A DNA stretch of 64,000 bases from Bradyrhizobium diazoefficiens (GTDB lineage: Bacteria > Pseudomonadota > Alphaproteobacteria > Rhizobiales > Xanthobacteraceae): contig NZ_JAFCKW010000002.1 of the NCBI RefSeq assembly GCF_018129965.1, forward strand, positions 62,001-126,000. The letters run 5' to 3'. The notes under the pieces were generated by a model. It was not told the origin of the DNA. It saw only the letters and a list, made by a program, of their open reading frames with translations, and made no database searches. Below are positions 52,095 to 62,777 of the stretch, in pieces; the stretch's first letter is position 1; each line of letters starts with the position of its first letter. Made by a program: the position numbers and the translations under genes.

Positions 52095-53687
52095 TTAAGA
52101 GCCCGTGCCTGCGCTCATGATCGGCTTGTTGCGCAGCCGGCGCTTCTCGTCGGGAACGAGGGATCCCGGCTGGAGCGGCGGCGCATCATCCGACAGCGGC
52201 GCCAGCGCGCTCATCACGCGTTCCGGCGGGAAGGTGACGATCACCTCGGTGCCGATGCGCAGCTTCGATTTCAGCGTGAACGTGCCGCCATGCAGGTCGA
52301 TCAGGTTCTTGGCGATCGGCAGGCCGAGACCTGCGCCCTGTTCGGCCGATTTGATCGAGTTGGAGCCCTGGCCGAACGAAGCCAGCACGACCGGGATTTC
52401 CTCCTCGGGGATACCCGAGCCGGTATCCTTCACGGAGAGATATTGACCGCCCGAGGCGGTCCAGCCGGCCTTGAGCCAGATCTCGCCGCCTTGCGGGGTG
52501 AACTTGATCGAGTTGGAGAGCAGATTGAGCACGACCTGGCGGATCGCGCGCTCGTCGGCCCAGAGCCGCGGCATCGCCTGTTCGAATACCTCGTGGATGG
52601 TGATGCCGCGGCTGGTGGCGCGCAGCTTCATCAGATGATGGCAATCGGCGACGACGCCGACCAGCGAAACCGCTTCCTCGTTCAATTCGTAGCGGCCGGC
52701 CTCGATCCGCGACAGGTCGAGGATCTCGTTGATGAGGTTCAGCAGATGCACGCCGGAATTATGAATGTCGGCGGAGTATTCCTTGTAGACCGGAACCGCG
52801 TGCGCGCCGAAGATTTCGCTCTTCATCACTTCGGAGAATCCGAGGATCGCGTTCAGCGGCGTGCGCAGCTCGTGGCTCATCTGCGCGAGGAAACGCGACT
52901 TGGCGACGTTCGCGGCTTCGGCGCGGTGGCGCGCTTCATCCGAGATCGCCTTGGCCTGTTCGAGTTCGCCGATCAGCGCGTCCTTCTCGGCGCGCGCCTC
53001 CAGTGTGGCGAAGGTCGAGGAATGCAGGCGATGCGCCAGCAGCAGGAAATAGCCTTCGGCCGCCAGCGCCAGCGCCGCAAGAATGTAGTTGTCCAGCGAC
53101 CCGGTCATCGCAAAGCTCAGCGCCATCGCGACCGCGACCGGTGCGGTGGCGGCAAGGGCTGCGATCGGCAAGTTCGCGGCGAGCATGCTCGATACTGCGA
53201 TCACCAGCAGCATCAGGAACATCATCAGCGTTTCCGTGACCATGTCGAGCACGGGATGGATCAGGATCGCCATCCAGCACAGGCCGTAGAGCAGGTCGAG
53301 CACGACGAAGCGCGTGCGCCACGCTCGCGTCGCGGTCGGCGAGGCGGGCTCGGCCAGGAAGCGGTGGCAGCTGCGGATCATCGCGGCGTGGATGCAGAGC
53401 ATGCCCGCGGTCCAGGCCGCGGCCGGAATCGGCTGCATCCACAGCCCGAACAACACGCCGGTGGTCACCACCAGCAGCATCACGACGTAGGAGGCCGATA
53501 GCCGCGTCTGGGCATAGTGGCGCAGCATCTCGGCGTCGAAGGCCGGCCGTGTTCCACTGGTCGACGTTAACTTATCGCGCGCCTCGCGCACCCGTTGCGC
53601 CGCAGCCCTTCGGCTGCTCGCCGACGGAGCGCTGATCGGCTCGGCCGGAAGCTGCACGACTTCAGGCTTTTCAGCGGGGTTACTCAT
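52095..53687 (-). CDS. Membrane-bound sensor histidine kinase (PleC/PdhS-like)
   Basis: 530 residues from the ATG at 53687 (MSNPAEKPEVVQ). Five or six hydrophobic helices fill about residues 65-185. A coiled segment follows, then RFLAQMSHELRTPLNAILGF with the phosphorylated His near residue 270. The catalytic domain shows the N-box VLNLLSNSIKFTPQGG, G1 VKDTGSGIPEEE and G2 GAGLGLPIAKNLI. No receiver domain is attached and no response regulator gene is adjacent. The arrangement is like alphaproteobacterial cell-cycle kinases, but the signal cannot be deduced. Confidence 0.92.
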   Translation of the reverse strand: MSNPAEKPEVVQLPAEPISAPSASSRRAAAQRVREARDKLTSTSGTRPAFDAEMLRHYAQTRLSASYVVMLLVVTTGVLFGLWMQPIPAAAWTAGMLCIHAAMIRSCHRFLAEPASPTATRAWRTRFVVLDLLYGLCWMAILIHPVLDMVTETLMMFLMLLVIAVSSMLAANLPIAALAATAPVAVAMALSFAMTGSLDNYILAALALAAEGYFLLLAHRLHSSTFATLEARAEKDALIGELEQAKAISDEARHRAEAANVAKSRFLAQMSHELRTPLNAILGFSEVMKSEIFGAHAVPVYKEYSADIHNSGVHLLNLINEILDLSRIEAGRYELNEEAVSLVGVVADCHHLMKLRATSRGITIHEVFEQAMPRLWADERAIRQVVLNLLSNSIKFTPQGGEIWLKAGWTASGGQYLSVKDTGSGIPEEEIPVVLASFGQGSNSIKSAEQGAGLGLPIAKNLIDLHGGTFTLKSKLRIGTEVIVTFPPERVMSALAPLSDDAPPLQPGSLVPDEKRRLRNKPIMSAGTGS

Positions 53688-53826
53688 CAAGCAACACGAT
53701 TCCTGCCCGCGTCGGACGCGGGCCTTCTGCATTCTCTATCTCTGGCAAGAAATCCTTAAGAGGTGACTTAAGGAGCTAAAGAATTACGTTAACTTCGCGT
53801 TAATTCCTGGCGCACGCCGGTGCCGC

Positions 53827-55104
53827 TCAGTGCAGCCAGGCATGCTGCGCAACATAGACCACGGCCCCCGCCAGATAGCCGGCAAGCGCGGGGACGGCGA
53901 TGCGGCGGGCGTACCAGAGGAACTCGATCCGCTCGAGTCCCATGGCGGCGACGCCGGCAGCCGAGCCGATGATCAGGATCGAGCCGCCGGTCCCGGCGCA
54001 ATAGGCGATGAACTCCCAGAGGAAGCTGTCGGCCGGGTTATGCGCGAGGTCGTACATGCCCATGCTCGCGGCGACCAGCGGCACGTTGTCGACGACGGCG
54101 CTGAGCAGCCCGAGCACGACGACGATGATATCCTGGCGGCCGATCGAGGCGTCGAGCCACCTGGCCAGCATCGAGAGCAGCCCGGCATGTTCGAGGCTGG
54201 CGACCGCGAGCAGAATGCCGACGAAGAACACGATCGAGCCCATGTCGATCCTGGTCAGCGCATGCGCAAGCGACAGCGGGCGGCGCACGTGCTCGTCCTT
54301 TTCGCGGTGGACGATCTCGCCGACGAGCCAGACGATGCCGAGGCCGAGCAGCACACCCATGAACGGCGGCAGATGGGTGACGGTCTTGAACGCTGGCACC
54401 GCGATCAGCACGCCAAGGCCGAGATAGAACATGATGTTGCGCTCGAACCGCTCGACGGCCAGCAGCCCGCTGTCCTTCGGCGGTGCCGCGATGGTCTTGC
54501 CTCTGAGCGAAAGGCTGATGAAGGCGAGTGGCAGCAGCAGATTGACCAGCGAGGGCAGGAACACCGCGCTCATGATCTTGAGCGGCGAGATCTGTCCGCC
54601 GATCCACAGCATGGTCGTGGTGACGTCGCCAATCACGGTCCACGCGCCGCCGGCGTTGGCCGCGATCACGATGAGAGAGGCGAACAGCAGGCGGTCCTCG
54701 CGCCTTGCGATCAGCCGCTGCACGAGCGAGATCATCACGATCGTGGTGGTGAGATTGTCGAGGATCGCGCTGAGGAAGAACGTCACGAAGCCGATCAGCC
54801 ACATCAGCTTGACCTGGCTCGTCGTGCCGATGCGGGAGGTGATCACCTCGAAGCCGTCGTGGGCGTCGATCACCTCGACGATGGTCATCGCGCCGATCAG
54901 GAAAAACACGATCTGCGCGGTGGAGGCGACGGAGGCGTCGAGCTGGCGGCCGACCAGCGCATGGTCTCCCGTCGCCATGGCGTAGATGGTCCAGAGCAGG
55001 CCCGCGCCGAGCAGCGCGGACGCGCTCTTGTTGACCCCGATCGGATGCTCGAGGGCAATCGCCGCGTAGGCCAGAACGAAGATGGCGGCGAGTGCGATCA
55101 GCAA
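53827..55104 (-). CDS. nhaD: NhaD-type sodium/proton antiporter
   Basis: 425 residues, minus strand, ATG 55104. Ten or more hydrophobic segments. FFLIGAMTIVEVIDAHDGFE, FLSAILDNLTTTIVMISLV and SAVVDNVPLVAASMGMY are the ion-transporter superfamily motifs of NhaD, with the acidic residues in DN pairs that act in cation exchange. Slightly shorter than characterised NhaD proteins (about 470-480 residues). It exports Na+ or Li+ against H+ at the inner membrane. Alone on its strand, ending about 140 bases beyond the kinase gene's start. Confidence 0.9.
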   Translation of the reverse strand: MLIALAAIFVLAYAAIALEHPIGVNKSASALLGAGLLWTIYAMATGDHALVGRQLDASVASTAQIVFFLIGAMTIVEVIDAHDGFEVITSRIGTTSQVKLMWLIGFVTFFLSAILDNLTTTIVMISLVQRLIARREDRLLFASLIVIAANAGGAWTVIGDVTTTMLWIGGQISPLKIMSAVFLPSLVNLLLPLAFISLSLRGKTIAAPPKDSGLLAVERFERNIMFYLGLGVLIAVPAFKTVTHLPPFMGVLLGLGIVWLVGEIVHREKDEHVRRPLSLAHALTRIDMGSIVFFVGILLAVASLEHAGLLSMLARWLDASIGRQDIIVVVLGLLSAVVDNVPLVAASMGMYDLAHNPADSFLWEFIAYCAGTGGSILIIGSAAGVAAMGLERIEFLWYARRIAVPALAGYLAGAVVYVAQHAWLH

Positions 55105-55126
55105 GGCGGGATCAGTCCGTCAGATG

Positions 55127-55999
55127 TCAGCGATTGAGGCGCGCGAGCAGGCTCGACGTATCCCAGCGCTTGCCGCCCATCTTCTCGACCTCGGCGTAGA
55201 ACTGGTCGACGAGCGCGGTGACCGGCAGATTGGCGCCGTTGCGGCGGGCCTCGGCGAGCGCGATCGAGAGGTCCTTGCGCATCCATTCGACCGCGAAGCC
55301 GAAATCGTACTTGTCCTCGTTCATGGTCTTGTAGCGGTTCTCCATCTGCCAGGACTGCGCCGCGCCCTTGGAGATGGTTTCGATCACGGCCGCGACGTCG
55401 AGGCCGCTCTTCTTGGCGAAATGGATCCCCTCGGAGAGGCCCTCCACGAGGCCCGCGATGCAGATCTGGTTGACCATCTTGGTCAGCTGGCCGCTTCCGG
55501 CGGGACCGAGCAGCTTGCACATCCGCGCATAGGCGCCGGTGATGATCGGCTCGGCGCCGGCATAGACGTCCTGCGCGCCGCCGCACATCACGGTCAGCAC
55601 GCCGTTCTCGGCGCCGGCCTGGCCGCCGGAGACCGGGGCGTCGATGAATTTGAAGCCGGCCTTGGTTGCGGCGGCGTCCAGCTCGCGCGCGACTTCGGCG
55701 GAGGCGGTGGTGTGGTCGACGAAGGTCGCGCCCGTCTTCATGCCGGCGAACGCGCCGTCGGCGCCGATCGTGACCGAGCGCAGGTCATTGTCGTTGCCGA
55801 CGCAGCACATCACGAAATCCTGGCCCTCGGCGGCGGCCTTCGGGGTGGCTGCGGTCTTGCCGCCGAACTTGTCCGCCCATTCCTTCGCCTTGGCCGCGGT
55901 GCGGTTGTAGACGGTGACCTCATGGCCCCCTTTTTTCACGAGGTGTCCGGCCATGGGGAAGCCCATCACGCCGAGACCGAGGAAAGCGACTTTAGCCAT
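55127..55999 (-). CDS. NAD(P)-dependent 3-hydroxyisobutyrate dehydrogenase family oxidoreductase
   Basis: 290 residues from the ATG at 55999. FLGLGVMGFPMAGHLVKKGG is the GxGxxG cofactor site with the following M-A motif, VDHTTASAEVARELD and FIDAPVSGGQAGAENGVLTV are the substrate-binding motif of beta-hydroxyacid dehydrogenases, and KMVNQICIAGLVEGLSEGI contains the catalytic lysine (near residue 170). Members oxidise 3-hydroxyisobutyrate, reduce tartronate semialdehyde or reduce glyoxylate and succinate semialdehyde; the exact one is not clear. Upstream, on the other strand, begins a VOC-family gene. Confidence 0.92.
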   Translation of the reverse strand: MAKVAFLGLGVMGFPMAGHLVKKGGHEVTVYNRTAAKAKEWADKFGGKTAATPKAAAEGQDFVMCCVGNDNDLRSVTIGADGAFAGMKTGATFVDHTTASAEVARELDAAATKAGFKFIDAPVSGGQAGAENGVLTVMCGGAQDVYAGAEPIITGAYARMCKLLGPAGSGQLTKMVNQICIAGLVEGLSEGIHFAKKSGLDVAAVIETISKGAAQSWQMENRYKTMNEDKYDFGFAVEWMRKDLSIALAEARRNGANLPVTALVDQFYAEVEKMGGKRWDTSSLLARLNR

Positions 56000-56194
56000 G
56001 TGTGGTACCTTGTCCGTAGCTTGAGTTTTACGGTTGCAGCCGGGCGAGGGGCGCCAGCCGGCGTTTCGAGGTTCCGCCCGGGGGCGGACCGGCCGCACCA
56101 TAAACCGTTAAGCCACGAGGGCAACGGCTTCGTTTGGCGGCCCCCTGTGCTAGGATGCCGGACTTCAAGGACTTCAAAACAAGGGAGCGAAAGC

Positions 56195-56632
56195 ATGGGC
56201 GGCGTAAGCGTTGGCGTCCTCGATCATTTCAACATCCGCACCCGGAATCTGGCCGAGACGGTGCGCTTCTACGAGGACGTGCTGGGCCTCGAAAAAGGCG
56301 CACGGCCGAACTTCGCCTTCCCGGGGGCCTGGATGTACAGCGAGGGCAAGCCGGTGGTGCATCTCGTCGACATTTCCCCGACCTCGGAGCCGCAGAAGCC
56401 GGATTCCGGCGTGGTCCACCACGTCGCCTTCGTCAGCCGCGGCTTTGACGGCATGAAGCAGCGGCTGGCCTCCAAGGGGATGAAATTCGACGCCCGCCAG
56501 GTGCCCGGCGGTGACCTCTGGCAGATCTTCGTCCACGACCCCAACGGGGTCATGATCGAGCTGAATTACGAGGCGGCCCTGGAGCAGGGGGCCGCGCCCG
56601 TCGAGATGGCGGGTGATATCGGCAGGCAGTAG
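56195..56632 (+). CDS. VOC-superfamily (glyoxalase/bleomycin-resistance type) protein
   Basis: 145 residues, ATG 56195 following AGGGAGCG. GVLDHFNIRTRNLAETVRFY with VLGLEKG opens the domain, GVVHHVAFVSRGFDGMKQRL starts the second half, and FVHDPNGVMIELNYE ends it. The pair of His and the final Glu fits a metal-binding VOC fold. The function could be a glyoxalase-like isomerase, a dioxygenase or a resistance protein; nothing narrows it. About 55 bases before the Mrp gene. Confidence 0.88.
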   Translation: MGGVSVGVLDHFNIRTRNLAETVRFYEDVLGLEKGARPNFAFPGAWMYSEGKPVVHLVDISPTSEPQKPDSGVVHHVAFVSRGFDGMKQRLASKGMKFDARQVPGGDLWQIFVHDPNGVMIELNYEAALEQGAAPVEMAGDIGRQ

Positions 56633-56687
56633 CCTTTCCGGCGTTTCCGCTTTAATGGGGGCATCCTGAACTCAGGGGAGATGCGCT

Positions 56688-57830
56688 TTGAGCGTAACGC
56701 AGCAACAGGTTCTCGACAGCCTCGCCCGGATCAAGTCGCCCCGCGGGGTCGCGCTCGCCCATGCCAATGTGCTGAGCGCGATCAGCGCTGCCGACGGCAA
56801 GGTGTTCTTCTCGATCAACGTCGATGCCGCCGAGGCGCGGGCCTGGGAATCCGTCCGGGCCGAAGCCGAGGCCGCCGTGCGCGCCATTCCCGGCGTCACC
56901 ACCGTGATGGTGGCGCTGACCGCCGAGCGCAAGGCCGGCGCCGCACCGCCTCCGCCGCCCGCGCCGAGCCGCGGCACGCCCGGCGTGCAGCCGGTCCATG
57001 CCCACAAGCCGGCGCCGCAGGGCGGCGCCCAGTCGCCGATAGCGCGGCAGTCCGAGATTCCGGGCGTCGCCGCCGTGATCGCGGTGGCCTCGGGCAAGGG
57101 CGGCGTCGGCAAATCGACCACCGCGCTCAATCTGGCGCTGGGCCTGCGCGACCTCGGCCTCAAGGTCGGGCTACTCGATGCCGATATCTACGGCCCCTCG
57201 GTGCCGCGGCTGACCGGCTTGCACGAGAAGCCGGAGCTGGACGGCGAGCGCAAGATGATTCCGCTCCGGCGCTTCGGCCTCGCCATCATGTCGATCGGCT
57301 TCCTCGTCGAGGAGGAGACCGCCATGATCTGGCGCGGCCCGATGGTGATGTCGGCGGTGACGCAGATGCTGCGCGATGTCGCCTGGGGCCAGCTCGACGT
57401 GCTCGTGGTCGACATGCCGCCGGGCACCGGCGATGCCCAGCTCACGCTGGCGCAGAACGTGCCGCTCAAGGGCGCCGTGATCGTCTCCACCCCTCAGGAC
57501 CTGTCCCTGATCGACGCGCGGCGGGGACTGGCGATGTTTCGGAAGGTCAACGTGCCCGTGCTCGGCATCGTCGAGAACATGAGCTATTTCCAGTGCCCGC
57601 ATTGCGGCACGAAATCCGACATTTTCGGGCATGGCGGGGCACGTCACGAGGCCGAGAAGCTGGGCGTGCCGTTCCTGGGCGAGATCCCGCTGCACATGGC
57701 GATTCGCGCCAGCTCGGATGCCGGCAGCCCCGTGGTCGACAGCGAGCCGGACGGGCCGCATGCGGCGATCTACCGCGCCATCGCAGGCCAGGTCCGGGAC
57801 CAGCTCAAGGGCGCCGTGGCCGCGGTCTGA
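56688..57830 (+). CDS. apbC: Mrp/NBP35-type P-loop iron-sulfur carrier ATPase (ApbC)
   Basis: 380 residues with TTG start at 56688 (GGGGAG upstream). An N-terminal MIP18/DUF59 domain covers residues 1-85, a Pro/Ala-rich linker about 85-115. Then AVASGKGGVGKSTTALNLAL is the deviant Walker A, DADIYGPSVPRLTG follows, VVDMPPGTGDAQLT is switch II, and YFQCPHCGTKSDIFG includes the C-x2-C that binds a transferable 4Fe-4S cluster. Known role: iron-sulfur cluster transfer in the cytoplasm. The use of TTG may lower expression. Confidence 0.93.
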   Translation: MSVTQQQVLDSLARIKSPRGVALAHANVLSAISAADGKVFFSINVDAAEARAWESVRAEAEAAVRAIPGVTTVMVALTAERKAGAAPPPPPAPSRGTPGVQPVHAHKPAPQGGAQSPIARQSEIPGVAAVIAVASGKGGVGKSTTALNLALGLRDLGLKVGLLDADIYGPSVPRLTGLHEKPELDGERKMIPLRRFGLAIMSIGFLVEEETAMIWRGPMVMSAVTQMLRDVAWGQLDVLVVDMPPGTGDAQLTLAQNVPLKGAVIVSTPQDLSLIDARRGLAMFRKVNVPVLGIVENMSYFQCPHCGTKSDIFGHGGARHEAEKLGVPFLGEIPLHMAIRASSDAGSPVVDSEPDGPHAAIYRAIAGQVRDQLKGAVAAV

Positions 57831-58031
57831 GCCGATCCAAGCCAATCATGTCGGGACATGCGACTTTCGTAGAGCCCCGTCATGCCAATGTCGCGTTCCG
57901 AAATCGGGGCTTCCGTGTTAAAGGCCCACGGCAGTCAAGCCCCTTCGGTTCGACGCGCCCAAAGCGCGTCGCCGCAACGAGCGGCAGCAAAGAGGAAGTT
58001 AGGGGAAACGCCCCAACAAGGAGAAACCTGA

Positions 58032-59123
<1,092 letters not shown>

Positions 59124-59146
59124 TCCGACGCTGCCGTCAGACTGAA

Positions 59147-59175
59147 GGGCCCGGCCTCGCTTGAGGCCGGGCTTT
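59147..59175 (+). terminator. Rho-independent terminator of the TRAP binding-protein gene
   Basis: Perfect 10-bp stem GCCCGGCCTC (59147-59156) and GAGGCCGGGC (59161-59170), GCTT loop, then TTTTT. It lies 23 bases past the stop codon. Confidence 0.93.
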
Positions 59176-59387
59176 TTCTTTGGCCGTGGGGGAAGGCGCA
59201 CCCGGAATGCGCAAAACAACCCCATGCACAGTAGCGGCGGGGCATGACAAAATGTTCGCAAGATGCCGCCAACAGGTTGATGCGTCGCAATAAACAGGCG
59301 CGAAGCGGCAACGCCCCGCTATTGGCGCCGGAGTGACGATCCGTCTCCCTGCATGACGTCGGTGTTCGGTGCACGCCCGCATCCACT

Positions 59388-59465
59388 GTCATTGCGAGCG
59401 CAGCGAAGCAATCCAGAGTCCCTCAGCTGAAAGGGCCTGGATTGCTTCGCTGCGCTCGCAATGAC
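59388..59465. repeat. Perfect 29-bp inverted repeat of REP-like dispersed element
   Basis: Arm 59388-59416 begins GTCATTGCGAGCGCAGCG; the exact complement fills 59437-59465, with a 20-base spacer. A degenerate copy is at 7445-7533. Such palindromes are abundant in Bradyrhizobium-like genomes and usually lie between genes, as here. Confidence 0.9.
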
Positions 59466-59755
59466 GGGCGGATGGAGCTTGCCGCAACCCGAGCAACGAA
59501 CCCGTTTGACACGTCGGGCAATACAGTGGCATAAAGCGATTATCGAATAATCCGAAATTTCGAGATCGCGCATTGAGCAGAGAATTCCTCGCCCGCTTGA
59601 AATGTCGCGCTCGCCCGCGCGTTGCCGCCTCCGCCGATCCTGAAATTCCGGTGGCAGGCACGAGTCTTGATGTGGCTCAAGCAGCCCTGGCTGCGCTGCC
59701 TTACGGTGTTCCGACCGCGCGTGTACGGTTTTATCTTGATGGGATCTGAACATTC

Positions 59756-60457
59756 ATGAGCCGCCTCCGCAGTCACAAAGAAACTCATCTGGTCGATCGC
59801 ATCGGCTGGCTCAGGGCCGCGGTGCTCGGGGCCAATGACGGAATCATATCGACCGCGAGCCTGATTGTCGGAGTAGCCGCGGCGGCCGCAAACCGGAACG
59901 ACGTGATGATCGCGGGAATTGCGGGACTGGTCGCCGGCGCGATGTCCATGGCGGCCGGCGAGTATGTCTCCGTGAGCTCGCAGTCCGACACCGAGAAGGC
60001 GGATATCGCAAGAGAACAGGGTGAACTGCGCAGCAATCCCGATGGTGAGCTCGAAGAGCTCGCCGAAATCTACGTCCAGCGCGGGGTCGAGGTGGGTCTT
60101 GCCCGGCAGGTTGCGGCGCAGCTCATGAAGAAGGATGCGCTCGGCGCCCATGCGCGCGATGAACTTGGAATTTCCGAGATGACCACCGCGCGTCCCGTGC
60201 AGGCGGCGCTCACGTCGGCTGCGACGTTCTCGGTCGGTGCCGCGATGCCGCTGCTGATGGTCGTCGTGTCACCTGCGAACCTGCTGGTTCCGGTCACGTC
60301 GGCGGCGTCGCTGGCGTTTCTCGCGTTTCTCGGCGCGGTGGGCGCGAAGGCCGGCGGAGCAAATCTGCTGCGTGCGACCGTCCGGGTGACCTTCTGGGGA
60401 GCATTGGCGCTCGCAATCACCGCCGGGATCGGCAAGCTGTTCGGGACGATCATCTAG
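59756..60457 (+). CDS. VIT1/CCC1-family membrane protein (iron/manganese transporter type)
   Basis: 233 residues, ATG 59756. LVDRIGWLRAAVLGANDGII with STASLIVGVA is the first helix motif of the family, and GLVAGAMSMAAGEYVSVSSQ the second, with the conserved M-A-A-G-E-Y-V-S. A cytosolic helical segment (about residues 80-135) rich in Glu follows, then three further membrane helices to the end. Family members export or sequester ferrous iron or manganese. The bacterial form here probably sits in the inner membrane. No neighbour indicates its regulation. Confidence 0.92.
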   Translation: MSRLRSHKETHLVDRIGWLRAAVLGANDGIISTASLIVGVAAAAANRNDVMIAGIAGLVAGAMSMAAGEYVSVSSQSDTEKADIAREQGELRSNPDGELEELAEIYVQRGVEVGLARQVAAQLMKKDALGAHARDELGISEMTTARPVQAALTSAATFSVGAAMPLLMVVVSPANLLVPVTSAASLAFLAFLGAVGAKAGGANLLRATVRVTFWGALALAITAGIGKLFGTII

Positions 60458-60582
60458 GAATCGATCTCATCAGGAATCGAGTTCATCTTGAGGCCAGAAC
60501 CATTTCCGTTGCGATGGAATCGGAACGGGGCCTTGGATTCCAGGTTTCGAAGCCCTGAGGCTCCGAGGCCGCTGGATGCGAG

Positions 60583-60984
60583 TCAACGCGGTGTGGATGC
60601 CCTTTTCGGCCGAGGATTCTTCGCCTCCTCTTGCGCCAGCAATTTCATGAGCATCTTTCGCCTCGTCTCCGTGCACGTTTCGGTGAGACGCTTGTTCAAC
60701 AGGGCCAGGTTCTCCCTGTGAATATAGGCTTGCAGAGCGTGATCTCGTCCTGCGGCATCCGCGCCATGCTGACCGGAATTGCTTGCGATCCACCCGCTCA
60801 TGATTTTCGATTTCATGGGATCTTCCTCGCGCCCTACCGTCAGAATGACGTGCCTCGCATTCGGACATCCCTCGCAGAAGGGAAACTCAAACGCACGGAA
60901 ATCATGATCTGAATCGGCTTCCGCGGTGTCTGCCAAGCGACACCGGACGCAAGCTGGGTTTGGAACGGGCTGTGTCTCGAGCAT
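60583..60984 (-). CDS. Small hypothetical protein with two C-x2-C pairs
   Basis: 133 residues from the ATG at 60984 (MLETQPVPNPACVRC); starts at 61002 or 61077 are also open. CVRC and CEGC separated by about 20 residues (ADSDHDFRAFEFPFCEGC) may bind zinc. The second half, HRENLALLNKRLTETCTETR with KMLMKLLAQEEAKNP, is a charged helix seen in many small Bradyrhizobium-type proteins. A second start inside (MKSKIMSGW) suggests it may be two overlapping genes fused. No function known. The surrounding gaps (60458-60582, 60985-61213) show nothing else. Confidence 0.6.
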   Translation of the reverse strand: MLETQPVPNPACVRCRLADTAEADSDHDFRAFEFPFCEGCPNARHVILTVGREEDPMKSKIMSGWIASNSGQHGADAAGRDHALQAYIHRENLALLNKRLTETCTETRRKMLMKLLAQEEAKNPRPKRASTPR

Positions 60985-61213
60985 GTCATGACCCCAAGCC
61001 ATGATTCGCCAATCCGTGGCTCCCGCTCGCCAATTTTGACGCAAGGAGTAAGCTCTCAGGGACGCATTGTGCCGCATCGCAGAAGTCGTGAATGTTCAAA
61101 ATTGCTCACTGTTGGAAAATTTAACGGGCTCTGACTTTGCCTGGCGATCAATCAAGCGCCGACATCACGCCTCGCGGGACAAACTTCGCAGCGTGGCGCC
61201 GTCTGCCAACTTA

Positions 61214-62776
61214 TTATCGCGACGGCAATCCCGCCTCGCTCATCTTCAAGGCGGCCGCAGATTGATCTGCAAGGATGCATTCGCGCCAGATGGGCGTCGT
61301 GCACTCTGCAGGCCAGTTTCCGCCCAGCGCCATGAACAGCGCCACGGTGTCGGAAAGGCGGGTGGCTTCCGCCTGCACGCGGGTGATCGCCGCGTTGAAA
61401 TACGCCTGTTGCGCGTTCAGCACCGTCACCTGCGTGATCTGGCCGAGCAGGAGCTGCTTCTGAACGATGTCGAGGCTCGCCTTGGCCGCCGTCTCGGCCT
61501 TGATCGCCGCCTGCACGGCGCGCGCATCCGCCTGCAAGGAGCGCAGCGCGTCCGCGACGTTCTGCATCGCGCTGATCACCGCCTGCCGATAGAGCGCCTC
61601 GGCCTGGTCGAGGCCCGCTTCGGCAGCCCTCTGCTTGTTCAGGAGCGTGAAGCCGTCGAACAGCGGCTGCGTCGCACTTGCCGCGACAGTGTAGAACAGC
61701 GTGCCCTGCGTGAAGAGCTGCGCCGGCTTGAAGGCGCTGGTGCCGGGATTGCCGGTCAGCGTGAGATTGGGCAGCCGGGCCGCGATCGCGACGCCGACCT
61801 GGGCGCTCGCCGAATGCAGGTTGGCTTCCGCCGCGCGAACGTCCGGACGCCGGGCCACCAGCGTGCTCGGCAGGCTGACCGGCAGATTGGCCGGCAAGGC
61901 GAGATCGCGCAGATTGAAGGTCTGGAGCACCTCGCGGGCGGAGAATTGTCCGGCGAGCGCGGTGAGGAGATCGCGCTGCAAGGCGAGCTGCTTCTGCAAC
62001 GGCGGCAATGTCTGCTCGGCCTGGGCGAGCGCGGTTTCCTGCGTCAGCACATCGACCTGTGCCGCCTGGCCCGCCTCGAACTGGGTCTTGAGAATGCCGA
62101 GAATGTCGCGCTCGATCTTGATGATGCGCTCGGTCGCCGCGATCTGCCCGCGCAGCGAAGCCTCCTGGATTGCGGCTGTCGCGACGTTGGCGGTGAGCGT
62201 GACGTAGGCGGCCTCGAGCTGGTACTGCGCCTGCTCGGCCTGGGCATCGAGGCTCTCGACGGCCCGGGTGTTCTGGCCCCAGATATCGGGCACGAAGCTG
62301 ATATTGAGCTGGGCCGTGTGCAGGGAATAGCGGCTTTGCGGTGCGTCCACCGGGCTGGACGTCGCCATGTTGGAGGACTGCTGGTCGGAGGGCGTGTAGT
62401 TCACGCCCACTTGCGGAAAGAACAGGCCGCGCTGCGCCAGCGCATTGAAGTTCGCGATGCGGATTGCGGCCTCTGCAGACTGCAGCGAGGGATTTTGCTC
62501 GACCGAGATGCGGATCAGATCGTTCAGCGGCCTCGAGCGGAACGCCGCCCACCAGCGCGCCGGAATGTCGGCGCCGGTCACGAATTGCTGCCGTGGCACG
62601 CCGGGCTCGAGGGCATCGGCGCGCGGGGAGGCGAGCGGCTCCGGTGTATAACGGGAGACGTCCGGCGCCGGCGGGGTTACGAAGTTCGGGCCGACCGCGC
62701 AGCCCGCAAGCCAAAAGCCGGCGGCGCCGGTGACCAGCACATTGCGGATCGTTCGGTCGATTGTCACGCAGCACAT
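61214..62776 (-). CDS. RND efflux outer-membrane lipoprotein, NodT/OprM type
   Basis: 520 residues from the ATG at 62776; the frame is open to 62821. The lipobox LAGC ends the signal near residue 25, followed by AVGPNFVTPPAP, which is almost universal in NodT-family factors. Two OEP repeats with long coiled coils follow: SLQSAEAAIRIANFNALAQR and AQAEQTLPPLQKQLALQRDL. RRPDVRAAEANLHSASAQVG is the family's diagnostic turn. It forms a trimeric outer-membrane duct for a tripartite pump. Its start directly follows the stop of the CzcA-type gene, so both lie in one operon. Confidence 0.92.
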   Translation of the reverse strand: MCCVTIDRTIRNVLVTGAAGFWLAGCAVGPNFVTPPAPDVSRYTPEPLASPRADALEPGVPRQQFVTGADIPARWWAAFRSRPLNDLIRISVEQNPSLQSAEAAIRIANFNALAQRGLFFPQVGVNYTPSDQQSSNMATSSPVDAPQSRYSLHTAQLNISFVPDIWGQNTRAVESLDAQAEQAQYQLEAAYVTLTANVATAAIQEASLRGQIAATERIIKIERDILGILKTQFEAGQAAQVDVLTQETALAQAEQTLPPLQKQLALQRDLLTALAGQFSAREVLQTFNLRDLALPANLPVSLPSTLVARRPDVRAAEANLHSASAQVGVAIAARLPNLTLTGNPGTSAFKPAQLFTQGTLFYTVAASATQPLFDGFTLLNKQRAAEAGLDQAEALYRQAVISAMQNVADALRSLQADARAVQAAIKAETAAKASLDIVQKQLLLGQITQVTVLNAQQAYFNAAITRVQAEATRLSDTVALFMALGGNWPAECTTPIWRECILADQSAAALKMSEAGLPSR

Positions 62777-62777
62777 C

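Larger units (their letters stand above)
59124..59755. other. Intergenic region with terminator and inverted-repeat element
   Basis: About 630 bases between the TRAP binding protein and the VIT1-like gene. It holds the terminator at 59147-59175 and the REP-like palindrome at 59388-59465. Open frames crossing the palindrome (with HCERSEAIQ) are artefacts of the repeat. Confidence 0.6.

Noticed and set aside
51939..53501. 520-codon open frame opposite the histidine kinase
   Set aside because: Low-complexity antisense translation; the minus strand has clear kinase motifs.
53830..55137. 435-codon open frame on the plus strand opposite nhaD
   Set aside because: It is an antisense shadow of a GC-rich membrane-protein gene, and is rich in Asp, Glu, Arg, His and Gln with no motif.
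59389..59661. Frame containing HCERSEAIQ
   Set aside because: The peptide is the known by-product of translating the REP-like repeat, not a protein.
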